From: Meandrina meandrites
Lineage: Eukaryota; Cnidaria; Anthozoa; Scleractinia; Meandrinidae
DNA: 64,000 bases
Assembly: GCA_963693305.1 (NCBI GenBank)
Contig: OY855911.1
Span: 31,611,939 to 31,675,938 of the forward strand
Direction: 5' to 3'
The translations under genes and the position numbers were made by a program. This document shows positions 1 to 10,192 of this stretch, piece by piece (the first letter of the stretch is position 1; every line of letters begins with the position of its first letter). The notes beneath the pieces were generated by a model that saw only the letters and a list, made by a program, of their open reading frames with translations, made no database searches and was not told where the DNA came from.

Positions 1-9
1 ACATTTTAG

Positions 10-2422
10 GATGGTCTTGTATATGCAGTTGAATTTTCACACAGATCTGGGCGTGATCTTATTAACGTAGCCAAAAAAAGAACAAATGTCATTCCAATCA
101 TTGAAGATGCCAGACATCCTCACAAATACAGAATGCTTGTTGGTGAGTCATGTTGCTTTCTAAAGTTGCCATTTGCTCAGGCTTCACTTAACATCCTACT
201 AACATGTTGCCCAGGTGCCTGTCTGCAATCTGGGACACGGGATTCCATAATTTCATAATGCCATCATTGTCATCTGTTCTCATTCTCTCCTTGTGGCAAA
301 TGTACATGTTGAGCCATTGATCCTACTCTTTTGAGTTGTTCTGTCTCGTGTTGTTCTGTCTGTCTCGCAGTCTCCTCTTCTCTCCAGGTTTTAAATTGTA
401 GCCATGCCCTGTATTTCTGTACCTTAGTATGGACATGTACTAATTTGTGACTTGCACATTCTCTTTTAGGAATGGTAGATACTATTTTTGCCGATGTTGC
501 TCAGCCTGATCAGGCTCGTATTGTTGCTATCAATGCTCACAACTTCCTCAGAAATGGAGGACATTTTGTCATTTCAATAAAGGTATGTACAAGCAGGCTG
601 TTTGTTCGCAGGTAGTGTATACGTGTGATCAAAACCAAGTTACAGATGTGTGTCCATTAGTATTCCTGTAACTTTATTTGGGTCAAATGCAGAGATTTTC
701 ACTGTGCGTGTCAGGACTTCTGAAGGGTGACCTGACTACTGTGCACTGTTTTTACAAAGATGTTCTGTCCAATTTTAAAGATATCTCAGAACTAATCTGG
801 AGGTTCTTCACGACTCTCTGAATATTGAATATTACAGTGGAATCGCTCCAAGAGAAATGAAGGTTGGTTTGAGTAAATGGAGGCAAAATTACAGTGTTGG
901 GCTTAAGGGAACAAATCAAAGGGAAATGAGTTTTGGGTTGAGTTATCTGCAGGCACTGTATGAAGAATTGAGGGTTCAAAATATCAGGATTCCATTGTAT
1001 TCCCCCATATAGATTTCAGTGTGTTTAGAATTGGCCAAAAGCAACCCCATACTGTCTTGTAAGCATAAATTACTTGGAGGAATCCTATCCTGAACATATT
1101 TGTCTAATAAACAGACCAGATTTATGTGAGATTTACAAGCTCAAATTAGACCATGAGGCTTATGACTTGCACAAGGGTTTATTTGAATACCTACAGTAAG
1201 AGCTGTAACATCAAGTGTCTCTTCCTGATAGTTTTGGCTAATTTTCTAAACCTTTTTTATCAGGCAAATTGTATCGATTCAACAGCAGAGCCAGCTGCGG
1301 TATTTGCTGGAGAAGTGAAAAAGATGCAGGCTGAGAAAATGAAACCTCAGGAACAGTTAACGCTGGAGCCATATGAGAGAGATCATGCTGTAGTTGTTGG
1401 AATTTACAGGCAAGATTGAGATCTGCCGCATGATTTTCAAGTTTGTTTTAGCACAAGCTGGGTGTAATTTTTTTGTTTTACAATGAACTTCCAGTGTATT
1501 TGCAATGCTTCATTGATGAGGATTGAGTAATCACACTGATGAAGACAGCATTTTCATAATTTTAGTCAGGAGTTTTAAGGATTCACTTATGTGGAAGTAT
1601 CTTTTTCTCAAGTGTGTTTTCTCTTGTGTCCTCCGAAACCAGTTTTTTGCTCAAAACTATTGCAAATACAATTCACTGGTGGACACTTTCCTGTCCATGC
1701 CTATTTTCACAAGATTAACAAAATTTGGTCAGACCATCAAAGGGATGTTTCAGGCTCTGTGCTAGGTTGACCTCTGCAATGGTAATCAATTTGACAACCC
1801 TCACGTAAAATAAAACAGCTCTTGTGGGAAGTAAAACGGCCACAGCTTACATGTAGACAGCCATGCAAAAGATTGTTGGGTCGCAAGTCACTTTATAACA
1901 AATAATTTATGAGGGTCGTACAGGGGGGGTCTCTGGCACGATTCATGGACGAAAAAAATAACGAATAACGGATATTGAAATTTCATTTTCCCGAATCACG
2001 AAAATAAGTACTCTTTTATCCTGTTCTTACGCTACAAATAGTGTTTGAAGAAATCAAAATTGATGAAGAAATTACGAAAATAAGAAAGAAACATACTCTT
2101 TTATCCTGTTCTTACTCTACAAAGAGTGTTTGACGTTACGATAATTATACGGAGATCACATTTGAGGACTCGCGTCTCAAAATCACGCAAAATTAAGTCA
2201 ATAAAGTGGTGAAATCACGAATATCGGTTATTAATTCAAGCTCTTCACGTGTCACGCAAAACCTTCTGGTCACGGGTCACGAAGAATAAATTTATTAAAT
2301 TCACGTTTCACGGAAAATAAAATCATCTAATCACGCGTCACGAGAATACCCCTGTACGACCCTCATTTATTTTTGTATTTTTTTGTTTTTACAGACCTCC
2401 ACCAAAGAAAGACAAGCAGTAA
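10..2422 (+). CDS. FBL: Fibrillarin, 3' part (rRNA 2'-O-methyltransferase)
   Basis: Fibrillarin is the methyltransferase of box C/D snoRNPs and 2'-O-methylates rRNA in the nucleolus. Four coding exons lie in the window: 10-142, 470-582, 1264-1409 and 2395-2422, giving 139 residues to the stop at 2420-2422. The joined reading frame contains family-typical stretches: [80 protein letters not shown] and the terminal [10 protein letters not shown]. Bases 1-9 end in ttttag and are the tail of the preceding intron, so the N-terminal GAR domain and part of the SAM-binding fold are outside the window. The last intron (1410-2394) begins with GC rather than GT. That intron also holds a 454-bp inverted-repeat element ending about 30 bases before the acceptor. 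Assignment is near certain; only the exon edges are hand-placed. Confidence 0.96.
1911..2364. mobile_element. MITE-like element in last fibrillarin intron
   Basis: A 16-bp perfect terminal inverted repeat (GAGGGTCGTACAGGGG) bounds the element, and the flanks carry a 6-bp direct repeat ATTTAT (1905-1910 and 2365-2370), consistent with a target-site duplication. The interior has two imperfect direct copies of a segment containing CTCTTTTATCCTGTTCTTAC (about 2010 and 2096) and many TCACG motifs. There is no transposase ORF, so it is non-autonomous. The superfamily is not clear from a 6-bp duplication. Confidence 0.85.
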
Positions 2423-2472
2423 TAGTGTTATCACCTATGTAGGATTTTATTGTAACTTATCTAACATTTTGA

Positions 2473-2478
2473 AATAAA
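2473..2478 (+). other. Polyadenylation signal of fibrillarin
   Basis: AATAAA lies about 50 bases after the fibrillarin stop codon, in an AT-rich, T-rich context. This is a normal position for the end of a short 3'UTR. Confidence 0.7.
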
Positions 2479-2588
2479 AAGTTATTGATTTGTGTATTTC
2501 TCAGATCAAACGAACCTTGCATCTGTGCAAAATGCATTCAAGGAAACAGTTTCTTGTGACATGTATAACATACATGTATCTAGAGGAA

Positions 2589-2656
2589 GCCTGCATGCAG
2601 CCATCTCCGATTTCCTCACACGGAACAGAGGAAATCGGAGACGGATGCACACAGGC
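2589..2656. repeat. Inverted repeat (hairpin) downstream of fibrillarin
   Basis: Two arms of about 29 bases, GCCTGCATGCAGCCATCTCC... and its diverged complement, pair around a roughly 10-base loop with four mismatches. The inner 16 bases (CCGATTTCCTC side) pair perfectly. It may be a small foldback transposon or a relic of one. The arms do not extend clearly beyond these limits. Confidence 0.7.
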
Positions 2657-3436
2657 TATTTTAGAAGTTCTTACCCGTGCAATGCACAGTGTTTTATATG
2701 AACATTTATTTGATTTTCACAAGAATGCCATTTCCCTCCATCTGTTCCAGTGACTATAGAGTTATCTTTGTTTACATTACAGTATTATTTTATTATTTCA
2801 TGTAACACAAATCAGTTTTCATCCTGTAATCCTGAAGCAACATTCTTCGCAGATTGAAGGATCCACAAACTGTTTCAAGGCTAGCAAGCATTTTCCAGAG
2901 AAATTTCCATTTCTATTGAATGGCAGTGTGACAAAGTCCTGTTTGTAGGGTTTTTGCAACAAATAAATAAAGATCATCCCTGCTGTAAAGCTTTTGTCCA
3001 TAACTATTTTTTAAGTCTGGTACACATGGTATTAATGGATTGAGGTTTATCTGAAATAATGTACACTAAAGAAATTAATAAATCCATCACATTTTTCAAT
3101 GGTCCACACTCTTATAGGGCATAGAAATGACTTCATTAAATAAGACTCAATTGGTGGGAGGGGGGACCCAATGGCCCTTGTGCATGTTTACCTCAGACTG
3201 ACAAGCAAGTTTCACCACCAAGCCTCGCTTTCGAAGTGCAAACGAATTCCCAAAGCAGCAAAGATGAAAAGAACTGACCCACATGAAAACTGCATGAAGG
3301 TGAATTTTGAGCCTGTGACGTTATCATGCATAAGGCCTTAGGTGAAAACCCTTCAAATTTTGTCACGCACATCCTCTTCCAACATTGCAAAATGTTTTGT
3401 GTCTGGGAACTAGAAGACAAAATAACTAATCAACAA
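2657..3436. other. Intergenic, no gene seen
   Basis: AT-rich sequence between fibrillarin and the convergent membrane-protein gene. Only short ORFs without recognisable motifs are present. The final part (about 3190-3436) probably includes 3'UTR of the minus-strand gene, but I cannot place a poly(A) site securely. Confidence 0.5.
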
Positions 3437-3459
3437 TGGGGAGGGGGGGGGGGGGGGGG
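3437..3459. repeat. Poly-G run next to stop codon of the minus-strand gene
   Basis: The stretch is GGGGAGG followed by an uninterrupted G run to 3459. On the mRNA of the minus-strand gene it is a C-run starting about five bases after the TGA stop. Similar runs occur at about 14058, 14318, 18771, 19256, 26541, 29188, 29601 and 31825, so this is a property of the genome and not of this gene. Confidence 0.85.
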
Positions 3460-3464
3460 AAGCT

Positions 3465-6206
3465 TCAAGGCGAAGAATCGGCTTCTTCATTTGCGCATTT
3501 CTCGTGGCGTGGCTGCGAACTGTGGCTCATAGATGCCTCGTATGATGGCGGAGGCACACTTGGTAAGGGTCCGGCTGTAAAAGGAGGGAATACACGCCCA
3601 GTATATGAACTGAGTTGTGGACATGGTGTACTGGTGTCTGGGGCTGGATTATTCATCCCTGCAACAGACGATAGCAGAGGAACGTTCGGATGGGATGTCG
3701 CTAGGTAATGGAGAAGTAAGGCTCCAGCATTTGGATTATAAGCTGAGTAAGGCATGCTAAGGCTTTGGGTTAGATCCATTTGTCCAAGGTATGGATTAAG
3801 AGGTGGGTTGCCTGTTCCTACATCAGTCATCGCCGACAACACTGGGTCGCCTGTGTGGGTGTTGTCTGGACCACTTGACTCCATAGCGGACGGTACGTTA
3901 CCAGCCAGGCCTATATCAGGATCCACTTCCCTTGGCGGTGTTGTGCGTTTGTACACCATTTTCTTCAAGACGTAGTGTCCTTTATCTGTTTTGGCCCTAA
4001 ATAGCCAGCGGTACGGCCAAGTCATCTGCAACAAGGTGGCGATCCAAAAGAACAGAGGCCGAATCCAAAACGGCTTCACGTTCAAGTTTGCGTACGCAGA
4101 GATCCTCTTCTTCAAACCAGGGACTTCTTTAGTAGACGAGTATTCATAGAGGACATCTCGGTGTCGATTTCTCCGAATCATTTCTGCCACTTGCCTTTCA
4201 TAAGCATCCGCCGTTTGCTGATCACCGAATTGGATACTAGAGTCGATCTGGACCCTAGTTAGAGCTGAGTTACTCTCTGCAAGCATCTCTCTCTTTGAAA
4301 CATCGACCCATGAATCGAACGAGAACACCTCCCGGTCCACAAATGTCAATATTTTCCTTCTGGTATTCACGTAAGTCCCCGTACGGGAATGTCTATTTCC
4401 ACTAGGGTCTCTGTAGTGTACAACTCGCGTGTCAGTTTCGAAATGATAGCATTCCACAACCATGTTAATTTTCGGTGGGACACCGCGTATTCTTTGTAGG
4501 TACTCCAAAGCCGTCTCGTCTTCTATGATGTTTCTCAGGTAATCCAGCTCGTCGCAGAAGAAGCTCTCTAGCAGGACGATCGCAGGAGAGAGACATAACA
4601 TCACAATAGCGAAGATTCTCAACATGTAAAAGACTTCACCGTACCTGGTGCAGTGAGACACTTCGCAACCAACAAGGTAAATAAGCCACAGGTAGAATGA
4701 GAAATTCATGTCCATGGAAAAAATCCGGCTTAAAGTGACTTTTCGAGATCTGTAGAAACCTTGTTCGTTCATTCCACTATCACTTTGGCTTTCTTGGCCG
4801 CCTTGCTCGAGCTCTCCTGGACCTCCTGTTGCAGTAACTCCCGGTGTGAGTCTCAACTCGTCGCCGACGTGACTGTGCTCCATTCTCTGCCTGTATTTGG
4901 CTTCTTTGTATTTTCTCCAGCAGGAAGCGCAGCACCACAGGAATATAGGCAGAAAGATTTGCAAGTGGAAAGCAACATTCAGGACAAGTGGGACTGAAAT
5001 AGGCTTGTCATCAAAGTTGATGATTTTTGCCTTTGGCGTGCTTTGAGTTCGGGGACCTGGAATCGCAGTCGGAGGCGGAGTCGTAGTCCCGTATTCGTCT
5101 TTGCAAGCCGATCCTAGCCCGCTCCAGTAAGAACTGTTATTGCCATCCACACAAAGATAAAACCTTGTAGATGGATTCCAACCACTACAGAATGACAAGC
5201 CAAGGTCCCCGGGCCGTTTTCCCAAGTATGTAAGATTGTTTGAGGCAGGACACTGTTTGTTGACGGAACATGTCAATCCCGTGAACCCGGGAGCACAAAC
5301 ACAGAGCGTTTCGTTTCCGAAGGTGAAAACGCAAGTGGCTATGTTGTCACATGGACTTGATTGACAAATGTTCGCCATTGAAGTCACGCCCCTACACATT
5401 ACTCTGAGACCGGGCATGAGACGCCACCCAAACATTCCCAACCATTGGGACCAAGTCTTGGTGATGTATTCAGGTCTTAGGGCCACGTCCTTAACTCTCA
5501 TTTTAAAATCACTAGTCCAGTACGATTCACTTACCACCCAGTAGCCGTTCACGTACTGCAGATACCATGACTTGGCGCTGTGCTTATAGACAGGACGAAG
5601 ATTGCGAAACAAACCAGCAACACGATAGAAATAATCTTTTGTGAGATGGTCCCAATTGTTCCCGTTATTGTTGTTCATGCGCTCGTTCCAGAAGTAAACT
5701 CTGTCCGAGTTACATTCTCTGAAATCTCTGCCCACACACACGGCTTTGATCATAGGAAAAGAAGCAGCTATGGACACATTGTAGTCATTCTTATGGTTTC
5801 TGTTGTGGTACTGCCAATGGTGAACAAGCCCACCGAAAACATCACTCCTGTCTAATGTCCCGGAGCTAAGCCAAGATGACGGATCACTGGAAAGTCTAGC
5901 AGTCACGCCATATTGGTATAAAAAGTCGTCTCCCAAATCCTTTCTAGCAAACACCAAAAATTTGTCACCCTTCTTGTTGATATGGTAATATAGTCCCAAG
6001 TAATGTTCGGAATTCTCTCGGTGGTACACAGGAAAATTGTTGTAGTAGTCATTCTTGTTATGAATGTAGACACCTTCGATCATTTTGTATGGCATGGTCC
6101 ATTCGTTGATGTTTTGGAAAAAAATCCTCGGACATAACGTCCTAGAACTTGTAAATATGGGCCATGTACTAATCAGCACAAAGCAAAAGAGTATATTTGA
6201 TGCCAT
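3465..6206 (-). CDS. EGF/sushi-like receptor fused to a TMEM151-type membrane domain, paralogue 1
   Basis: Intronless, 913 residues from the ATG at 6206. An in-frame extension starts with TTG, and the second paralogue begins at the equivalent MASN, so this start is preferred. Order of parts: signal peptide (1-22); two copies of an unnamed module, GVY...FPVY (about 44-95) and GLF...RPVYKHS..WYLQYVNGYWVV (about 198-225); EGF-like domain with six cysteines (281-313); sushi-like four-cysteine module with RPGD, C, C, W, C (about 319-368); Thr/Pro stalk; TM1 (about 403-426); basic linker; TM2 and TM3 (497-514, 524-548); a domain of about 165 residues; TM4 (713-736). From TM2 to HYVLKKMVYK the layout matches TMEM151A/B: LLESFFC after TM3, FSFDSWVDVSKRE, ALTRVQI, FFWIATLLQMTWPYRWLF. 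The Pro-rich tail ends in PPPSYEAS, a PPxY (WW-domain) motif as in TMEM151. The function is unknown; probably a cell-surface protein. Confidence 0.85.
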   Translation of the reverse strand: MASNILFCFVLISTWPIFTSSRTLCPRIFFQNINEWTMPYKMIEGVYIHNKNDYYNNFPVYHRENSEHYLGLYYHINKKGDKFLVFARKDLGDDFLYQYGVTARLSSDPSSWLSSGTLDRSDVFGGLVHHWQYHNRNHKNDYNVSIAASFPMIKAVCVGRDFRECNSDRVYFWNERMNNNNGNNWDHLTKDYFYRVAGLFRNLRPVYKHSAKSWYLQYVNGYWVVSESYWTSDFKMRVKDVALRPEYITKTWSQWLGMFGWRLMPGLRVMCRGVTSMANICQSSPCDNIATCVFTFGNETLCVCAPGFTGLTCSVNKQCPASNNLTYLGKRPGDLGLSFCSGWNPSTRFYLCVDGNNSSYWSGLGSACKDEYGTTTPPPTAIPGPRTQSTPKAKIINFDDKPISVPLVLNVAFHLQIFLPIFLWCCASCWRKYKEAKYRQRMEHSHVGDELRLTPGVTATGGPGELEQGGQESQSDSGMNEQGFYRSRKVTLSRIFSMDMNFSFYLWLIYLVGCEVSHCTRYGEVFYMLRIFAIVMLCLSPAIVLLESFFCDELDYLRNIIEDETALEYLQRIRGVPPKINMVVECYHFETDTRVVHYRDPSGNRHSRTGTYVNTRRKILTFVDREVFSFDSWVDVSKREMLAESNSALTRVQIDSSIQFGDQQTADAYERQVAEMIRRNRHRDVLYEYSSTKEVPGLKKRISAYANLNVKPFWIRPLFFWIATLLQMTWPYRWLFRAKTDKGHYVLKKMVYKRTTPPREVDPDIGLAGNVPSAMESSGPDNTHTGDPVLSAMTDVGTGNPPLNPYLGQMDLTQSLSMPYSAYNPNAGALLLHYLATSHPNVPLLSSVAGMNNPAPDTSTPCPQLSSYTGRVFPPFTAGPLPSVPPPSYEASMSHSSQPRHEKCANEEADSSP

Positions 6207-7181
6207 GTTGAAAGCTTTTGTACGGATATGCTTATTGAGAGAAGACAAAAATTAAACTGACGCGGAATTGCTGAAACAATTTTATTTTCCTTACATATAA
6301 TGACGCATATTGCAACGACTGATACATGCTTTGACAGTTTTGTGACCACGACGATTATGACGGGTTATGATAATGCACTCCGCATTCAATCACGCATATC
6401 GTGCAATCACGCACGTATCGTGCAGTTATCACACGAACAGTTCAAGATGGAAAAATGTAAGTCTTTAAAGACGTTACCCGGTTCCAATCAAAGAAACCTT
6501 AATTTTTTTATCGAAAACTTTCTGAATTTATTTTTAAAATGTGCCCCTTTCGAAAGCAAAATCCGTCAAAACAATTTTCTCGCAAAAAATTCATTTTGCC
6601 CGATTGTGTATTTTAGACTTCCGGTTCTTGTTCCTCGTCACGTCTTGTGTTTGGGTCAAATGTCGCTACTTTGGTTTGTAAACGTTTTTGGAATATTCTT
6701 CCTGTTTCTCCAGTCTTTCTAGTTATTTGCATCAGTGATTGCGAGAAAATATCAGGATAAGAGGGAAACATCGATGCTGCGGTGAGTGTGAACGTGACTG
6801 AGCCTGCGGTCTTCTGGTCAGTACCTGATATTCAAAATTTGATTCTTGTCAATAAATTGAATTCTTCGACTTCTTTGACTTGGTGTCTGCCCGTTGTTGA
6901 TGCAAAAAGAAAAAGACCAATGATCAATATTGCAATGCCAGATTGTCCTTTGTTTGGTCAAACAAATCACGTGACATACCAGCAAAGCCAGTGACGTCAC
7001 AATATCGAAAATACGGCCAGTATCGTAAAACCATATCGATCCATACTTGTTTGTGGGATAATATGGAGATTATTCAGCGGACCAAAATATATCGTAGCCC
7101 GCTGCCGTGCGACCTAGCCACCTACAAATGTAATTCAAATTGACCAATAAATTATCAAATTAAATTTACCGAATTATATTA
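6207..7181. other. Upstream region of paralogue 1
   Basis: First part of the 4-kb region between the divergent genes; it should contain the promoter of the minus-strand gene. I see no clear TATA box or coding sequence. At 6360-6425 the short phrase ATCACGCA / ATCGTGCA recurs. The longest ORF (6300-6722) has no recognisable feature. Confidence 0.4.
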
Positions 7182-7385
7182 GGGATCTTCAGATCGGAGT
7201 ACGAGATCGAGGACGAGTACGACTTTCGAATTTCAATCCAGTTATGTTCCCAGAGCCTTCACTCCTCCCTGTTGCTGACCAGTTGAAAAGGAGACTATCG
7301 GTATGAGACTTGAGTGAAATGTGATAATCGAGAGCATAAGCACTAGGTTTGAAAAGTTGTACTCGTACTCCGATCTGAAGGTCCC
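7182..7385. mobile_element. 204-bp MITE with 5-bp duplication
   Basis: Terminal inverted repeats GGGATCTTCAGATCGGAGTA and GGGACCTTCAGATCGGAGTA (one mismatch, then continuing) bound the element. TATTA flanks both ends directly (7177-7181 and 7386-7390). No coding capacity. Confidence 0.85.
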
Positions 7386-7521
7386 TATTATCACTTTTAC
7401 CTTTCCCTTCTCAAACTCATTAATAATTCACCTAGTTAAAACAAAGGAAATCAGAACCGTGTCAGAGTTTGGAAATTTTTGCGATTTTATTTCTCTGTTT
7501 TCTCCGTAGTTTTAGTTTCGA

Positions 7522-7684
7522 TTGAGAAGATATATCAAACACTCGAGAGAGTGTTTCATCACATGTCCAAGCACCTCGAAGTTCGTCAAAAATACTCCGC
7601 TGCGCGTCGTATTTTCAACTCTCTTCTCGGTGTTTGGAAATGTGATGAAAAACGCTCTCTCGTGTTTGATATATTACTTCTCAA
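7522..7684. mobile_element. Short inverted-repeat element
   Basis: The ends TTGAGAAGATATATCAAACA and, on the other strand, TTGAGAAGTAATATATCAAA with ACACGAGAGAG are inverted copies of about 30 bases with small indels. The symmetry may extend into the flanking AGTTT. No clear target duplication was found, so the exact borders are uncertain. Confidence 0.65.
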
Positions 7685-7734
7685 ACTGAAAAAGAATCTG
7701 CAATACAAAACAGACTAGAACGCGGCGCGCGTGG

Positions 7735-8615
7735 ACTTGTGGGCCAGTTGTACCGCACTCCTGTTGCCCGCTTTTCACTTGGAACCCGCGCAACAAATTT
7801 TGCCGCCTTTTTCGTGCAAGACGGCAAGGACCAAAGTAAAAAGCAATCCTGCCCCGGCGAACGTATGTTTGGTTAGTGATGGCAACCATCCAACGCACTA
7901 TATTCTGATTAAGCATAGCAAAGTATTAGCATGCAAATAACCCCAGATATCATTTCAGCCATGTGAGATGCGGGCAACCTTTAAGAATTGACGATGGGTG
8001 CTTAAAACAGCGGGTAGCAGAGTCCAAAATGAAGCCCAGTTGAGGTCAAACTTCAGTATCTCGAAAAAATTGATCAGTCAAAATTGCCATTCCTTGGAGA
8101 AATATTTTTAGCGTCAGGAATTTTTGATCAGAAGTTGTAGAGAAATTTTATCGGTCAAGAACAGGTTAGGAACTGGTCAAGAATCAAAAATAGTTTTAAT
8201 TTCCTTAATGAAATGCCTAAGGGTTAGAGTAAGTTCTGCTCTTGTGCGTGTACTTAAGTTAGTCGCGTCGTTTTCCAATTTGTCAAAAAACCAAATTAGT
8301 TTTTACGACTTTTTCAAAATGCACGAGAAACTCCTGCTCAAACTTAAAACCGCCTTTGCTCTTTAGACGAAATGACGAAGTTCCGACCGCGACATGCGGG
8401 CCCATTCCACAAGCTTTCTAATTCAGACGGGCAGTATGCATGCCTACCCTAACAGGTTTATATTTTATTAACAGATCTTGTTTCCCGCCTTTCACCCCAA
8501 TTTTGCCGCCTTTTTCGTACCAGTCGGTAGTCGATTCATTATTCGAGACGGCAAGAATCAAAATATAAAGCACGCAGTCCTGCCCCAAACGTACGTTGAT
8601 CAGTTTTAATCTTGA
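7735..8615 (+). repeat. Two diverged direct copies of one segment (7750-7870 and 8470-8605)
   Basis: Both copies contain, in the same order, CCCGC.TTTCAC, AATTTTGCCGCCTTTTTCGT, AGACGGCAAG, AAGCA followed by GTCCTGCCCC or ATCCTGCCCC, and an ACGTA motif. The second copy has an insertion with ATTCATTATTCGAG. They lie between the divergently transcribed paralogues, so this may be a local duplication of upstream sequence or an old repeat family. Confidence 0.6.
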
Positions 8616-10192
8616 ATCGTTTACAAAACGTTTGAAAACCGGTGACCACACTGACCATAACGTTCTGATCAAATTAAAGACGTGACAGGAAGTCCTTGAA
8701 ATACACAACAGGCTGAAATGAAATTTTTGCTGCGAAAATGTTTTAACAGATTTCGTTTTCTAAAGCGGTGCAAAAAACGTGCTAAAAACATTTAGACTTG
8801 AGATAAAACTAGCTTAAAAAGGTTCTCTGAAGGTTCCTTTCGTGGGAATCGAGTAAGGTCTTCGACGGTCGTCGCGTGATCAGTTTTGCTTTCTCTGGTA
8901 TAGAGGGAGGTTGTTGCACAATGCCAGTGTTCGTGATCGAATGCGTCACTAAGTCCCTTGTTTTAAGTGCCTCAAACAGTTTACTAGTCTGCCTTGTCTT
9001 TGATGAGATTTAGCGCCGCCATGCATGGCGTGTTCACTATTCCGATCCAAGGCCGTGACGTTTGTCTGAATACCATTTGAGGTATATAGGACAGTTTTCG
9101 AAACTACAGCCCCTGCATCGGTGTCCTGAACAAATAATATATCCAAATAGAATTAAAAGAATTGCTATTCACCGGGAGAAAGTATAAATTTATAATGTAA
9201 AAATGGCTATTAATTATTAGCTTTCACTTTATCATTTATTCTCATGATGGTTGCAAATTCGAAATAAACATTCGCTGAAAGTCAAACAAACCTCATACTG
9301 TGTGAAAACAGTTGAAAACATTTAGCAAAAAAAAATGTTTTGACTATAGCCCTTCGAGACAGCATCAAGCCCTTCTAAATTGTAATTAAAAGCACGCAGT
9401 TTAGCCTGCTATTGGTTTGATCACTGGATTATTGATGATCTCCTCCGGCGATTAATGTTTCCTTTTCTCATGATGTCAGTTTTTGCTAAAAGCTCTTTTT
9501 AGTTAGATTAGATAGTCATTGTATTATATTGACTCGCGTTTCTCGATCGACTGATTCCTTTCATAATTTCAAAAATGCGTTGTATCTGTTGAATCACTAA
9601 AGCTGTGCACCATCCGGAAAACACGCAAATGGAATTAAATAGTTTCAAAGTACCAAATTGTTTGGTTTGTTTAAGTTTTGCAAATTCAAATTGTTGCAGC
9701 ATTCATTAACTATCAAAAGTTCGCAGCTTAGTCGCGTGATCCAAGCTTGCTTTAAAGAAACGCTGAAGCGTAACATTTATTCATTCAACAGAGAAAAAAA
9801 ATTATACTTGTATTCCTGTTGATTAAGTTAGGACTCAAGGGGTAGGAAAACGTGAAGTGATTCATCCACCCGAGCGCCGTTACCCTGAATATCATCTTTG
9901 GTTGTGTCGCTCGAAGAAAGATCTTGGAAGAGATCTTAAACCGCGACCCTCTGCCAAAAAAAAAAAAACAAACAAAGAAGTCCGAGACTCCGGGCCTTGC
10001 GGCAAAACGTTCAAGATTCCGAGACGGAAACAAAAAAAGAAAAGCAAAAGTTCGTGATTCATCGCAAAGGCTTCCGAAATCTCGAGCTCATAACAAAAGT
10101 TTCGGGAGACCCTCAATTTTCCAGGAACCATCCTCGACGGTGTTGGCGACTTCACTCAACAGGCATAGCCATTTACACAGAAGCTTTCAAAC
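8616..10192. other. Upstream region of paralogue 2
   Basis: No gene seen. It holds an A-run near 9957-9968 and purine-rich sequence to about 10050, close to where 5'UTR and promoter of the plus-strand paralogue should lie. I found no convincing TATA box. Short ORFs here have no recognisable motif. Confidence 0.4.

Noticed and set aside
6207..6248. In-frame N-terminal extension of paralogue 1
   Set aside because: The extension begins with TTG, and the ATG at 6206 gives a signal peptide aligned with paralogue 2.
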